The notes: generated by a model not told the origin, from the sequence alone. Counted from the first letter of the stretch, positions 1-7,521 are shown. The stretch: DNA of 52,344 bases from an uncultured Alphaproteobacteria bacterium (GCA_944391615.1 CALXUE010000011.1:1-52344), one strand, 5' to 3'. Made by a program: numbers and translations.

Positions 1-2
1 CA

Positions 3-161
3 GTCGCCGTTATTCAATATATTACCGGCACTCCGCCTTTTCAGGTGGAGGATTTATTGATACAAGGTGTTTTTGAGGCACCGCCGGCTACCTCTAACCG
101 GCAAATTCAATATAAACACAAAAAAAAGAGATTGCAAGCCACAATATCTTTTTCTATATAA
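3..161 (+). CDS. C-terminal end of an unidentified protein (truncated by window edge)
   Basis: The third forward frame is open from the left edge to a TAA at 159-161 and gives 52 residues. It contains a T-G-T-P-P-F-Q-V-E-D-L segment and a basic stretch before a short beta-like tail. That pattern is weakly reminiscent of the C-terminal ferredoxin-like domain of GspM/PilO-type secretion proteins, but the fragment is too short to assign. A hairpin terminator follows within 10 bases, so this is the last gene of a plus-strand unit. It is real coding sequence by context (open frame, then terminator); its function is unknown. Confidence 0.45.
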   Translation, partial: VAVIQYITGTPPFQVEDLLIQGVFEAPPATSNRQIQYKHKKKRLQATISFSI

Positions 162-168
162 CTAAAAA

Positions 169-205
169 AACGCTTGAGAAATTTCCCAAGCGTTAAAATT
201 TTTTG
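169..205. terminator. Bidirectional hairpin terminator
   Basis: An 8-bp perfect stem AACGCTTG / CAAGCGTT (169-176 and 187-194) is flanked by an A-run on the left and a T-run on the right. It can therefore end the plus-strand fragment and the minus-strand rpsU transcript. Confidence 0.8.
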
Positions 206-220
206 ATGAACTCTAAAAAA

Positions 221-427
221 CTAGAATCCCTCAGTGTCTAAGCGTTTACGCAGCTGTTTACGAGCGCGGCGGATAGCCTCTGCTTGACGACGAGCCTTCT
301 TTTCAGAATTCTTTTCGTGACAACGACGCAATTTCATTTCACGGAAAATGCCTTCTCTTTGCATTTTCTTTTTCAAAACCTTCAAAGATTGGTTGACGTC
401 ATTACCGATAACAGTAACTTGAACCAC
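221..427 (-). CDS. rpsU: Small-subunit ribosomal protein bS21
   Basis: The 68-residue product is the normal length for bS21. It starts M-V-Q-V, has the K-K-K-M-Q-R-E-G motif near residue 20, and has the Arg/Lys-rich helical C-terminal half ([11 protein letters not shown]) seen in this family. bS21 binds the 30S platform near the 3' end of 16S rRNA and helps mRNA base-pairing at initiation. The start codon is GTG (425-427), set by a strong upstream GGGGTGAGA Shine-Dalgarno. It stands alone between two plus-strand units and ends at the shared hairpin at 169-205. Confidence 0.95.
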   Translation of the reverse strand: MVQVTVIGNDVNQSLKVLKKKMQREGIFREMKLRRCHEKNSEKKARRQAEAIRRARKQLRKRLDTEGF

Positions 428-519
428 TTATCTCACCCCATTTCAACATAAATAAAGTTAAACATAAAAAATTTTATGCAACTGATATCACACGAAATCT
501 AATATTGCAAGTAAAATTT

Positions 520-732
520 TTAAGCTATAATATTAGGCATAATCTTAGATTCAACGCGCTTTATCTTGTTTTGCAAGCCTATGCGGCTGGAATTAAGCTG
601 TTTTGCCTTAAAAAAGTCAATGGTTTTATTTCTTACAACCAAATGTCTTATATCGGAGCTGACTCGTCTTTCTTCGAGCTTGAGTTCACACAACTGATGC
701 TGGAGTTTACCCAGATTATCATCCTTAAACAT
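520..732 (-). CDS. YdcH/DUF465-family small protein
   Basis: The 70-residue helical protein has the DUF465 layout: a charged first helix with L-x-x-E-x-R-x-V-S-S-D-I, a short turn, a second helix with F-K-A-K-Q-L, and the family-typical ending P-N-I-I-A. In relatives the second helix carries an L-K-x-x-K-L motif; here it is degenerate. An AAGGAAAT Shine-Dalgarno 8 bases before the ATG supports this start and strand. The longer plus-strand frame over the same bases is a shadow. DUF465 proteins form helical hairpins and their function is not established. It is a single gene between rpsU and pfkA. Confidence 0.8.
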   Translation of the reverse strand: MFKDDNLGKLQHQLCELKLEERRVSSDIRHLVVRNKTIDFFKAKQLNSSRIGLQNKIKRVESKIMPNIIA

Positions 733-869
733 CTGATTTTATTTCCTTTTTGTAAAAAAATGTATGATAAACCAAAATTTTACTGGAAATCTCCTAATAA
801 AATTTGTATTAAATTATACAGCATTTTAGAATATTATGCAACAAAAAAGAATATATTAGGAGTTTGTTT

Positions 870-1952
870 ATGAGTAAATCAAAGAAGATAGGTATTTTAA
901 CAAGCGGCGGCGATTGTGCCGGTTTGAACGCTGTTATCAGAGCTGTCGTTAATGCGGCTAGTCAAAAAGGCTGGACAATATATGGTATCCATAACGGTAC
1001 GGACGGGTTGACCGAAAAACCCTTGTCATATGAAGAATTGACCGTTCATAATTTTTCTGACACGCCGTGGCCAAGATTGAGCGGTTCTTACCTTGGTTCT
1101 TTGAATAAAGGTGTTAAAATGGATGCCGTGTCCGGAATGAGCAAACGTTTCGGTGATGGTGTTCGGGAATTAGGCTTGGATGCCGTTATCGTGGTCGGTG
1201 GCGACGGCAGTATGAATATCACCGGAAATTATTGCAAAGGGGCCGGTATCAAAATGATTGGTATTCCTAAAACAATCGACAACGATACCCCTATTACCGA
1301 ATTTTCGGTCGGGTTTAATTCGGCTTGTCAGGTTTGTACAACCGCAATTGATAGTTTGGAACTGACCGCGCGCTCTCACCATCGCGCCTTGATTTGTGAG
1401 GTTATGGGGCGTGATGCCGGACATTTGGCCATGCAATCTGCTTTGGCAGGGCAGGCTGATGTTTGCTTGGTGCCGGAAATTCCTTATAAAATTGATAATG
1501 TGATTAAAAAGCTCAAAGAAATTAAAGCCAGCGGTCGTAATCATGCCGTAATCGTTGTTTCGGAAGGTATTAAAACCGAATCGGGTGAGCATCTTTCTGC
1601 TGCTAAAAATTTAATCGGTGAGGCTGTTTATGGTGGTGTCGGACAATATTTATCCGCAGAATTAAATAAACGTTATTCTGAATTTCAGACCCGCGTTACT
1701 ACCTTGGGGCATGTTCAACGCTCAGGTGTGCCGAGTTCGTTTGACCGCTTGTTGGCGGCCTTGTTTGGTGCAAAAGCTATTGAACTTTTGGCTCATGATG
1801 AAACCGACAAAATGGTTATCTGGAAAGGCGGCAAGGTTGAGGCTGTCAGCATTGATGAAGTTGTTAAAAAAGGAACAACTTTGCTCGATGTTCATTCTGA
1901 TTTTGTTAAAGCAGCTCAAGCTTTGGGTATGTATGTGGGCGAAGTTAAATAA
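870..1952 (+). CDS. pfkA: 6-phosphofructokinase
   Basis: The 360-residue protein has the PFK fold signatures: S-G-G-D near residues 12-15, G-G-D-G-S at 110-114, P-K-T-I-D-N-D at 133-139 with the catalytic Asp137, and M-G-R at 179-181 for fructose-6-phosphate binding. It phosphorylates fructose-6-phosphate in glycolysis. Two positions known to discriminate phosphoryl donors give a mixed signal: Gly in G-G-D-G-S is the ATP-type residue, whereas Lys in P-K-T-I-D is common in PPi-type and group III enzymes. The donor is probably ATP, but this is an inference. The start is the ATG at 870, seven bases after AGGAG; an in-frame TTG six bases earlier lacks that spacing. A strong terminator follows. 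Confidence 0.93.
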   Translation: MSKSKKIGILTSGGDCAGLNAVIRAVVNAASQKGWTIYGIHNGTDGLTEKPLSYEELTVHNFSDTPWPRLSGSYLGSLNKGVKMDAVSGMSKRFGDGVRELGLDAVIVVGGDGSMNITGNYCKGAGIKMIGIPKTIDNDTPITEFSVGFNSACQVCTTAIDSLELTARSHHRALICEVMGRDAGHLAMQSALAGQADVCLVPEIPYKIDNVIKKLKEIKASGRNHAVIVVSEGIKTESGEHLSAAKNLIGEAVYGGVGQYLSAELNKRYSEFQTRVTTLGHVQRSGVPSSFDRLLAALFGAKAIELLAHDETDKMVIWKGGKVEAVSIDEVVKKGTTLLDVHSDFVKAAQALGMYVGEVK

Positions 1953-1976
1953 ATCTTTTACTCTTTGAAATTTTAG

Positions 1977-2014
1977 GCCTGTCATTTTTCTTAACAAGAT
2001 GACAGGCTTTTTTT
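1977..2014 (+). terminator. Terminator of pfkA
   Basis: A 9-bp stem GCCTGTCAT / ATGACAGGC (1977-1985, 1999-2007) is followed by seven T. Confidence 0.88.
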
Positions 2015-2039
2015 CATAAGAATGTGGCGGGCTTTTTTT

Positions 2040-2522
2040 TTATTTTCTGCGATGGAGCGCACGCCAAATTTCTGGACGCATAAATTTTCCCTGCCAAATA
2101 CCTGCCTTATTTTTTCTTGCTAGACTTTCGTCTTTAACATATTTATCGTCATAGTGGTCATAGGCTACCGCCCAGCCGTTTTGCACCATCGCTTGATTAA
2201 TGTCAACGCCGTTTGCATAGCAAAATGAAACTTGGCGTTTGTATCTGTCAATAGAAATTTTTTGGCAAGTAACCTTTTTGCCTTTTACAAAATCTTGTAA
2301 AAATTCATAAGCCTTAATGCCGCAGCGATAGGCTTGTTTGTTTTTATCATAGCAAACTTGTTTGTATTCGGGCGCATCAATCCCTTCCAGCCTTATTTCC
2401 GTGCCATTCAGAACAAGACTATCACCGTCTATTATCTTGAACGCAGGCGACCTTTTCGCTAAACAATTTGTTGCTAGCGACAAGATTACACAAAAAATTA
2501 TATAGTTTAAAAATTTTTGCAT
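2040..2522 (-). CDS. Secreted thermonuclease-like (SNase) endonuclease
   Basis: The 160-residue protein has an N-terminal hydrophobic signal peptide (about 22 residues, ending near C-L-A-K) and one SNase domain. The OB-fold signature V-x-D-G-D-S-L...R-L-x-G-I-D-A-P-E carries the active-site Arg and calcium-binding Asp positions, and the later D-R-Y-K-R-Q-V segment holds the second catalytic Arg. It should cut nucleic acids in the periplasm or outside the cell. The start at 2522 has an AAGAGGT Shine-Dalgarno. An upstream in-frame extension to 2681 would run into the divergent lipoprotein gene and has no ribosome site. Two Cys pairs in the domain suggest disulfides. Confidence 0.88.
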   Translation of the reverse strand: MQKFLNYIIFCVILSLATNCLAKRSPAFKIIDGDSLVLNGTEIRLEGIDAPEYKQVCYDKNKQAYRCGIKAYEFLQDFVKGKKVTCQKISIDRYKRQVSFCYANGVDINQAMVQNGWAVAYDHYDDKYVKDESLARKNKAGIWQGKFMRPEIWRALHRRK

Positions 2523-2663
2523 CAGATACCTCTTGTTGGAAAAATAAATGTAAACTTGTAAAAATCTGTTTAATAACCTTAAAAAAAACTTTGTTGTTTG
2601 TGAAAGATTGTCATAAACTAAACCTAAATTGCGCAATATGAAAAAAATACAAGGATAAATGAC

Positions 2664-3524
2664 GTGTCCGGACAAATTCAAAAAACTGTTGCTTTATCGG
2701 TTCTTGGCTTAATGCTGTGCGGGTGTAATTTGTATAACCGCTCGGTTAAAAGTTTTATGAGCGACCCCTTTGATGAAAAAGGTAAGGTTACTTATGTCGA
2801 AAATGAAAAACTATATCATCCGAGTTCGGTTATTGTTTGTCGCTCAAAACAGTGCGCTCCTGCCAGCCTCTCAATGACTAAAGAATATATTCATAATTCT
2901 TTGCTGCAGTTGTTGCAAAACAACTCTCGCAAAAAGGCTTTGATTTGTGAGGCTGATGCCGGTAGTCATACTTGCTTGGAAAATTATATTCAGCTTCCGG
3001 TCAAAATTGGTATTACCCCAGGGTATTTTTATGTAAATTCGGTTGACATTACTGACGTAACCGTTAGCAAGGGCAATCGCCAAATAAATTTGGTGTTGAA
3101 TTATGGTGTTAGCTACAATGGTCAAACGCCGGATTGTCTCGGATCTAATACGATTGCGTTTGCACAATCAACATCAAACATTATAATGGAAGATGCCGGT
3201 TATACTTGTAAAATGAATGCAATCGGATATACATCCATCAAAACAGTTTTTTCAATAGATTATATTGATTTGGATTATGGTTTTATCGGCGGATATTATT
3301 CTATCGGCTTATCTGGCCCGACATATGGCGGTGGCGCCGGATATATGCTTATCCGCTTGCCGAAAAATGCTTATCCTTTGTCCCCTGAGCTTAAAGCTCC
3401 CAGCAAAAACAGCATTGTAACTTCGCAGGCTCAAAGTATATTAGAGGCGCAAACGCCTCAGGTTCCTGCTTATATGGGTTCTGCGCAAAATACAAATGTG
3501 CAAATATTTCCGATTAACAAATAA
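2664..3524 (+). CDS. Lipoprotein of unknown function
   Basis: The 286-residue protein begins with a short lipoprotein signal peptide and a lipobox L-C-G-C with the acylated Cys at residue 21. No family is recognised. The body is beta-rich with paired cysteines and a Gly/Tyr-rich patch around residues 208-226 (Y-G-F-I-G-G-Y-Y, then G-P-T-Y-G-G-G-A-G-Y). The tail (about 240-286) is Pro/Gln/Ser-rich and looks disordered. The start is GTG at 2664, seven bases after AAGGAT. It is transcribed alone, divergent from the nuclease, and ends at a hairpin terminator. It is probably an outer-membrane lipoprotein, inferred from the absence of Asp after the Cys. Confidence 0.8.
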   Translation: MSGQIQKTVALSVLGLMLCGCNLYNRSVKSFMSDPFDEKGKVTYVENEKLYHPSSVIVCRSKQCAPASLSMTKEYIHNSLLQLLQNNSRKKALICEADAGSHTCLENYIQLPVKIGITPGYFYVNSVDITDVTVSKGNRQINLVLNYGVSYNGQTPDCLGSNTIAFAQSTSNIIMEDAGYTCKMNAIGYTSIKTVFSIDYIDLDYGFIGGYYSIGLSGPTYGGGAGYMLIRLPKNAYPLSPELKAPSKNSIVTSQAQSILEAQTPQVPAYMGSAQNTNVQIFPINK

Positions 3525-3545
3525 GTAAAAAACAGAATATTTAGT

Positions 3546-3577
3546 CCTGCTTTAAGAAAAGAAGCAGGCTTTTTTTT
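3546..3577 (+). terminator. Terminator of the 2664-3524 lipoprotein gene
   Basis: Stem CCTGCTT / AAGCAGG (3546-3552, 3562-3568) followed by C and eight T. Confidence 0.85.
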
Positions 3578-3593
3578 GTAAAAAAAAATCGTG

Positions 3594-3683
3594 TAAACCC
3601 TTGTCAAATCTTGAAAATTTCTATTTACAGCTTTTTATTTTTGGTGTATAATACGAGTCGTGGAGATAAGTTGAAAGGTGTTT
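3594..3683 (+). promoter_or_regulatory. Strong sigma-70-like promoter and leader, copy A of a duplicated 90-bp block
   Basis: It contains TTTACA (3624-3629), a 17-base spacer and TATAAT (3647-3652), then a leader ending in an AAAGGTG Shine-Dalgarno. The block matches 52039-52128 almost base for base. The differences cluster in the -35/-10 spacer, while both boxes, about 30 bases upstream and the 31-base leader are conserved. This shows that the promoter and leader belong to the gene family as a unit. Confidence 0.85.
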
Positions 3684-3687
3684 TATC

Positions 3688-4530
3688 ATGATGCGGAAAC
3701 GGTCTTTTCTGTTTTCAGTTTGTGCCGGTGTATCTCTCTTTTGTTTGAGGGGGATGGCGCAGGCTGATGTTTCTGTTTTTGAATATTCAGACAATTTCTT
3801 TTTGACCAACACACAACACACACGGTTTTTGTCTGATACTACCAACTTATCTCCCGATAAGTTTATCAAAGTTGCGCAAGTTTGCTGGATTATGGACACC
3901 GGCGATTGTTTTGGCGCCAGTTATATTGGCGCGGACAGAGATTTGAATAATCCTTCTAACCCTGAAGATTATGTTCCCAAAGGGCCGGCTGATTGTATTG
4001 AAGAAGGTTATACCGTTACCAACTGTCCCAATGGCTATAAGGGCAACAAAGAATGTTTGTATGCCGATGGTTATTTTGCCGAATGTATTGAAGACTGTCC
4101 AAGTTATTACAAGCAATGCGAAGAGCCTTATCATGGTGTGGGGCAAGAGTGCGGCGATGGATATTATGCTAGTTGCCAATGTGATTATTGCGAAGGTTAT
4201 TCCTACAAAAAAGAAGATATTCCCGACGGTTATGTTGCGGACGGGGCGGCTTGCGTGTCTTGCAACGGCGAGATGTATAAAATTAAGCCCAATCCTTGCG
4301 AAGGGTATCAAGATTGCGGCTCGATGGGCGGCAAAGTCGGGGCGACAACGTGTTTATCCGGCACAAATATGATGTATAGCGCATGCAAGCCTTGTCCGAA
4401 CCTCGGAACGGATGACACCTGCCCGCCGTGTTCGGTTTGTAGTTATGAAGAATGTTCCAACAAATATTATGTGACGGGTTGCGCCACAGGTTGTGCCGAT
4501 TATTGCGACTACTGCGCGTTTGAAAATTAA
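3688..4530 (+). CDS. Secreted Cys-rich surface protein, family member A
   Basis: The 280-residue protein has a signal peptide (residues 1-26, cleavage after A-Q-A), a conserved block T-N-T-Q-H-T-R-F-L-S-D...F-I-K-V-A-Q-V-C-W-I-M-D-T near residues 40-71, and then about 190 residues with dozens of cysteines in short Gly/Tyr-containing repeats (C-x(2-6)-G-Y patterns). The repeats suggest a disulfide-stabilised extracellular protein. No enzyme motif is seen. The conserved N-terminal block and promoter recur in the truncated gene at 52134. It is first in a two-gene unit with the DUF1566-like gene 21 bases downstream. Two adjacent ATGs (3688, 3691) could serve as start. Function is unknown; a surface or matrix role is an inference. 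Confidence 0.85.
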   Translation: MMRKRSFLFSVCAGVSLFCLRGMAQADVSVFEYSDNFFLTNTQHTRFLSDTTNLSPDKFIKVAQVCWIMDTGDCFGASYIGADRDLNNPSNPEDYVPKGPADCIEEGYTVTNCPNGYKGNKECLYADGYFAECIEDCPSYYKQCEEPYHGVGQECGDGYYASCQCDYCEGYSYKKEDIPDGYVADGAACVSCNGEMYKIKPNPCEGYQDCGSMGGKVGATTCLSGTNMMYSACKPCPNLGTDDTCPPCSVCSYEECSNKYYVTGCATGCADYCDYCAFEN

Positions 4531-4551
4531 TTATTATTGAGGAGAAAGAAA

Positions 4552-5439
4552 ATGAAAAAGTTTTTATTATATTCATCGGCTTTGGCTGTGTTGGGTTTGA
4601 GTGGCGTGGCGGAGGCGGCGTGTATCCAAACCCCGACGTGTTCTTCTTTAGGCTACACCTCAAGTTCGTCTTGCACCGGCGGGATCAAATGCCCGTTCGG
4701 TAACGCTTGGAACTGCACCGCAAGCGAAAATAAAACCGAGTTGACAAACAAAATTACCGAATTGGAAAAACAACTTACTGAAATTAAGAGGCATATCAAT
4801 TCTTCAAGCTGTCAAGTCGGAAATATTTTATATTCTGATTTTACTTGTAATTCTTATGTTGTAGCAAATAAAACTCCGATTGGGGTTGTGTTTGACATTG
4901 TCAACAACCTAGCTGTTGCTTTGGAACAAAAAGAAAAAGTCGCTTGGTCAACAGAAAATTTTGATATTCCCGCGCTTATGCCTTACGTTGATTACAAATC
5001 TGATTATGAAGGTAAAAAAAATACCAAAGCAATTTATGATTATTGCAAAGCTAATAACAAATCTTGTCCAGCAGTGGAATATGCTTATACTTATAAAACA
5101 GAGGGAACAAGTGAAGGTGATTGGTATTTACCGGCCTATCTTGAGCTACAGACTTTGTTATCTAATAATAGTGCTATTAATAGGTCATTGAAGCTTCTAG
5201 GTAAAACAAATGTTGATGACTATATTGTTGATGAAATTTGGAGGGGACGATATTGGGAATCTAACAACTATCTATATTATTATTGGAGTTCTTCTTTAAT
5301 AAATACGACAAAGGTTGCGGCGTATCATTCTTCTTCGATAGAGAAAGCTAAAAACTTTTATTATGAATACCAGCATGAGTCTGGTGAAACTGCTTATTAT
5401 TATCTAATTTCAGTTTCTCGTCCGATTTTAGCTTATTGA
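4552..5439 (+). CDS. Secreted DUF1566/Lcl-like protein with Cys-rich N-terminus
   Basis: The 295-residue protein has a signal peptide (residues 1-22, A-E-A cleavage) and a short Cys-rich module with six Cys. A coiled-coil heptad region follows near residues 60-85 (E-L-T-N-K-I-T-E-L-E-K-Q-L). The C-terminal region carries D-W-Y-L-P-A-Y-x-E-L-Q-T-L (from residue 190) and Y-Y-W-S-S-S (about 241-246), the two hallmark patterns of DUF1566/Lcl C-terminal domains found in adhesins. The start at 4552 is set by GAGGAG upstream; the in-frame codons before it overlap that ribosome site. It lies 21 bases after the Cys-rich gene and ends at a bidirectional terminator, so the two are probably co-transcribed and co-secreted. 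Confidence 0.87.
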   Translation: MKKFLLYSSALAVLGLSGVAEAACIQTPTCSSLGYTSSSSCTGGIKCPFGNAWNCTASENKTELTNKITELEKQLTEIKRHINSSSCQVGNILYSDFTCNSYVVANKTPIGVVFDIVNNLAVALEQKEKVAWSTENFDIPALMPYVDYKSDYEGKKNTKAIYDYCKANNKSCPAVEYAYTYKTEGTSEGDWYLPAYLELQTLLSNNSAINRSLKLLGKTNVDDYIVDEIWRGRYWESNNYLYYYWSSSLINTTKVAAYHSSSIEKAKNFYYEYQHESGETAYYYLISVSRPILAY

Positions 5440-5452
5440 TAGTTTTATAATG

Positions 5453-5485
5453 AAAAACTCTTCTCCTTAGCGAGAAGAGTTTTTT
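5453..5485. terminator. Bidirectional terminator
   Basis: A 13-bp stem (AAAAACTCTTCTC paired with GAGAAGAGTTTTT) separates the convergent genes ending at 5439 and 5501. The T-run on either strand suits both directions. Confidence 0.85.
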
Positions 5486-5500
5486 GTTTATGGCAAAGAT

Positions 5501-5707
5501 TTATAAGAAAAAGCTTGCAATCTCATGCCAATTGTGCCAGACAAGTACTGCAAAGGCGATAATTAGCAATACTAAGAAAATTTGAGCCAGCACCTTGATA
5601 CGACGTGAAAATGGTGTTACGTTGTGTGTGTCGGCATCATAATATTCATGTTTTGTAGGGTCATAGTTGTTGCTTGGGTGGACCTTTGTTTCTTTTTTTT
5701 CTTCCAT
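5501..5707 (-). CDS. Small single-pass membrane protein, unknown
   Basis: The 68-residue protein has a polar, charged N-terminal half (residues 1-37) and one hydrophobic helix at about residues 39-58 (V-L-A-Q-I-F-L-V-L-L-I-I-A-F-A-V-L), followed by W-H-N-W-H. The topology is probably N-in. There is no clear Shine-Dalgarno, and the leader is AT-rich. A promoter TTGACA / 18 bases / TAATAA lies about 50-70 bases upstream on the minus strand. No family is recognised. The reading is supported by the promoter, the TM helix and the shared terminator rather than by homology. Confidence 0.65.
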   Translation of the reverse strand: MEEKKETKVHPSNNYDPTKHEYYDADTHNVTPFSRRIKVLAQIFLVLLIIAFAVLVWHNWHEIASFFL

Positions 5708-5749
5708 AATAGTATTATGTTTTAAGTTTATAAAAATAAAATATCCTTT

Positions 5750-5779
5750 TTATTATGGAAAGAAACATTGTTTTGTCAA
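5750..5779 (-). promoter_or_regulatory. Promoter for the 68-residue membrane protein
   Basis: On the minus strand, TTGACA (5779-5774), an 18-base spacer and TAATAA (5755-5750) lie about 43 bases upstream of the ATG. Confidence 0.6.
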
Positions 5780-5832
5780 GAAATTTTTGTTGATAAATTA
5801 TATTAGTTGACATCGCTCAAGATGACTCCGGC

Positions 5833-6125
5833 TAATTTTGTCTAAAACAAAAAAGGTGAGGGAAATGTTTTGGGTGGGAGAAGACGGGGCGGAAGAGAAA
5901 AGGAAAGAGTTTTTTTGATAGGGAAGAGTTTAGAGGATGGGAAAAGAAATGTTGTTTTAGAGTTAGAGAATAGGAAAAGAAGATAGAAGAAAAAGAGAAG
6001 AGAGAGGGAAGTTTGGAGATTGAATGCCGAGGGAAAAAGAGCGACATGTGGCGCGAGAGAGGAAAAAGTTTGAAAGCGGTAAGATGAAAAGGGAGAAAAA
6101 GTGAGTTCGAGGAAAAAGCTAGCAA
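5833..6125. other. C-poor purine-rich intergenic tract, copy 1, beginning at the 13-bp word
   Basis: The 444-base gap between the genes ending at 5707 and 6152 holds no credible gene. It starts with the word TAATTTTGTCTAA (5833-5845). About 270 bases follow in which the plus strand is almost entirely G, A and T, with very few C. The same word with a shorter tract occurs at 6815 and 7522. The open frame on the minus strand here encodes only low-complexity Phe/Leu/Ser and is rejected. Confidence 0.6.
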
Positions 6126-6151
6126 AATGAATGTATGCTGTTGTATATGTT

Positions 6152-6715
6152 TTATTCTATAATTGATTGCCAAAGTTCGGGGAAAGTTGCTCCTATGGTT
6201 GAGTGAACAAAATGTCCTTTATTTTCAAAGCAGAATGTTTTTATTTGTTTGTAATGTGCTAAAATTATATTTACGCTTTCTATAATTGAGGGGTCATCGT
6301 CAGTTGAATAGAATAGTATTGTTTCTTTGATATTATCCAACGCATTTTCTTTTATTGAAAATTTTAGAAATTCTGCCGGTTTTATGGGCGTATTAAGCCA
6401 AGGGGCAACGAGAATTAATTTATCTAGTTTTACTTTGGAATTTTCGTGCAACCATTTCAGCATAAAACCTCCGCCTGCGCTATGTCCGACAATGATTTTA
6501 ATATCACTATTGTAATAATTTTCGAATGTTTTTTTCCACTCGTTATAGTCAGGGTTATAGGGTGTTGGAAGTTCGGGAGTTTGACACAGTATATTATTGC
6601 ACAAAAATTGTTTTTGTAGCCACGGAAACCAATGAGAATTTGATAATGATGGTGTGGCTTTGTCAAAAAATTCTTCTTTGTTGCAAGTTCCATGCAAAAT
6701 TAGTGCAGATGTCAT
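6152..6715 (-). CDS. RBBP9/YdeN-type alpha/beta hydrolase
   Basis: The 187-residue protein has the compact serine-hydrolase fold of the RBBP9/YdeN family. It has an N-terminal A-L-I-L-H-G-T loop, the nucleophile elbow G-H-S-A-G-G (Ser79), an acid in the T-D-D-D-P loop (about 139-141) and the catalytic His in G-H-F (168). The length matches the family. The substrate is unknown; it is probably a cytoplasmic esterase. The start is fixed by AGGAGAAC 8 bases upstream. A minus-strand promoter TAGACA / 17 / TAATAT lies at 6798-6826, and the gene is flanked on both sides by purine-rich tracts. Confidence 0.87.
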   Translation of the reverse strand: MTSALILHGTCNKEEFFDKATPSLSNSHWFPWLQKQFLCNNILCQTPELPTPYNPDYNEWKKTFENYYNSDIKIIVGHSAGGGFMLKWLHENSKVKLDKLILVAPWLNTPIKPAEFLKFSIKENALDNIKETILFYSTDDDPSIIESVNIILAHYKQIKTFCFENKGHFVHSTIGATFPELWQSIIE

Positions 6716-6797
6716 GTGAGTTCTCCTGTTTTTTTCATCATATCATAAAAAGGTTGTATGCAAAGTTTTTTTTATTGAAAAAAATAAAGGTGTTTTT

Positions 6798-6826
6798 ATA
6801 TTATGCATTGTGGTTAATTTTGTCTA
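6798..6826 (-). promoter_or_regulatory. Likely promoter of the RBBP9-like gene
   Basis: Read on the minus strand, TAGACA (6826-6821), 17 bases, then TAATAT (6803-6798). The -35 box lies inside the 13-bp repeated word at 6815-6827. Confidence 0.5.
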
Positions 6827-6985
6827 AATTTACAGAGGGCAAGGAAAGAGGGGACGGAGAATAGAAAGAGAGGGTATAGGCGTAGAAGAGTTTTTAGAAA
6901 GGGGAAAAAGAAAAAATAGTGGGACGGGGGGATGTGAGGGGAAGAGGTGTCTTAGGAAAAAAGGCGTGAGGAGGGAAAAAGTATA
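6815..6985. other. C-poor purine-rich intergenic tract, copy 2
   Basis: The second copy of TAATTTTGTCTAA (6815-6827) is followed by about 150 bases that are nearly all purine on the plus strand (many GGGGA, AAAAAG and AGAGGG runs). This is most of the 338-base gap between the hydrolase and Nudix genes. No gene is seen in it. Confidence 0.6.
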
Positions 6986-6993
6986 TTTCTATC

Positions 6994-7022
6994 TTTACTT
7001 GAGTAGGAAAATTTCATATAAT
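6994..7022 (+). promoter_or_regulatory. Promoter of the Nudix gene
   Basis: TTTACT (6994-6999), a 17-base spacer and TATAAT (7017-7022) give a leader of about 25 bases before the ATG at 7054. Confidence 0.7.
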
Positions 7023-7053
7023 CGCATTGTGGTTTCATCTGAGAGGCAAAAAT

Positions 7054-7461
7054 ATGGAAAATTTAGTTCGTGTTGGAGTTGGGGTTTATATTTTTAATCA
7101 AAATAAACAAGTGTTACTTGGATTGAGAAAAAGCAAGCATGGGGAAAATACTTGGTGTCCTCCCGGTGGACATATGGAATTTGGAGAAACGAATGAGCAA
7201 GCGGCTATTAGAGAAGCTAAAGAAGAAACTAATCTTGATTTGAATCCGCAAGATATTGAATTGTGCGGGGTAACAAATGATTTTTTTCCTGAAAATAATC
7301 GTCATTACATTACCCTACATTTTTTTTGTCATAATTTTAAGGGAACTCCAGAACTGAAGGAACCTGACAAATGTGTTCAATGGCAATGGTTTGATGTTGA
7401 CAAGCTGCCGGAAAATCTATTCTTGTCTAACAAAAATTTTCTTAAAAACCATTCTTTGTGA
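7054..7461 (+). CDS. Nudix hydrolase (MutT/NUDT15-like)
   Basis: The 135-residue single-domain protein has a Nudix box from Gly39: G-x5-E45-x7-R53-E54-x2-E57-E58-x-N60. The final Gly of the consensus is Asn. The acidic residues that bind magnesium are all present. The preceding N-T-W-C-P-P-G-G and the later W-F-D-V-D-K-L-P fit MutT/NUDT15-like enzymes that hydrolyse nucleoside triphosphates or related pyrophosphates; the exact substrate cannot be told. The start is the ATG at 7054 after GAGAGG; the upstream in-frame TTG at 7027 is rejected. It is monocistronic with its own TATAAT promoter. Confidence 0.88.
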   Translation: MENLVRVGVGVYIFNQNKQVLLGLRKSKHGENTWCPPGGHMEFGETNEQAAIREAKEETNLDLNPQDIELCGVTNDFFPENNRHYITLHFFCHNFKGTPELKEPDKCVQWQWFDVDKLPENLFLSNKNFLKNHSL

Positions 7462-7521
7462 ATGAGAGATTTTGATTTTTAGATTTAATTGAAATACAGA
7501 TTTATTTATATCTGTTACGTT

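Noticed and set aside
505..873. Plus-strand 122-codon frame
   Set aside because: It overlaps the well-supported DUF465 gene on the minus strand and the pfkA leader, has no ribosome site, and no protein-like composition.
5833..6151. Rho-dependent terminator explanation for purine tract 1
   Set aside because: The minus strand is C-rich and G-poor as in rut sites and lies 3' of the hydrolase gene, but tracts 2 and 3 are not downstream of minus-strand genes, so this cannot explain all three.
5832..6173. Minus-strand 113-codon frame over the purine tract
   Set aside because: It encodes low-complexity Phe/Leu/Ser repeats produced by the C-poor composition and has no ribosome site.
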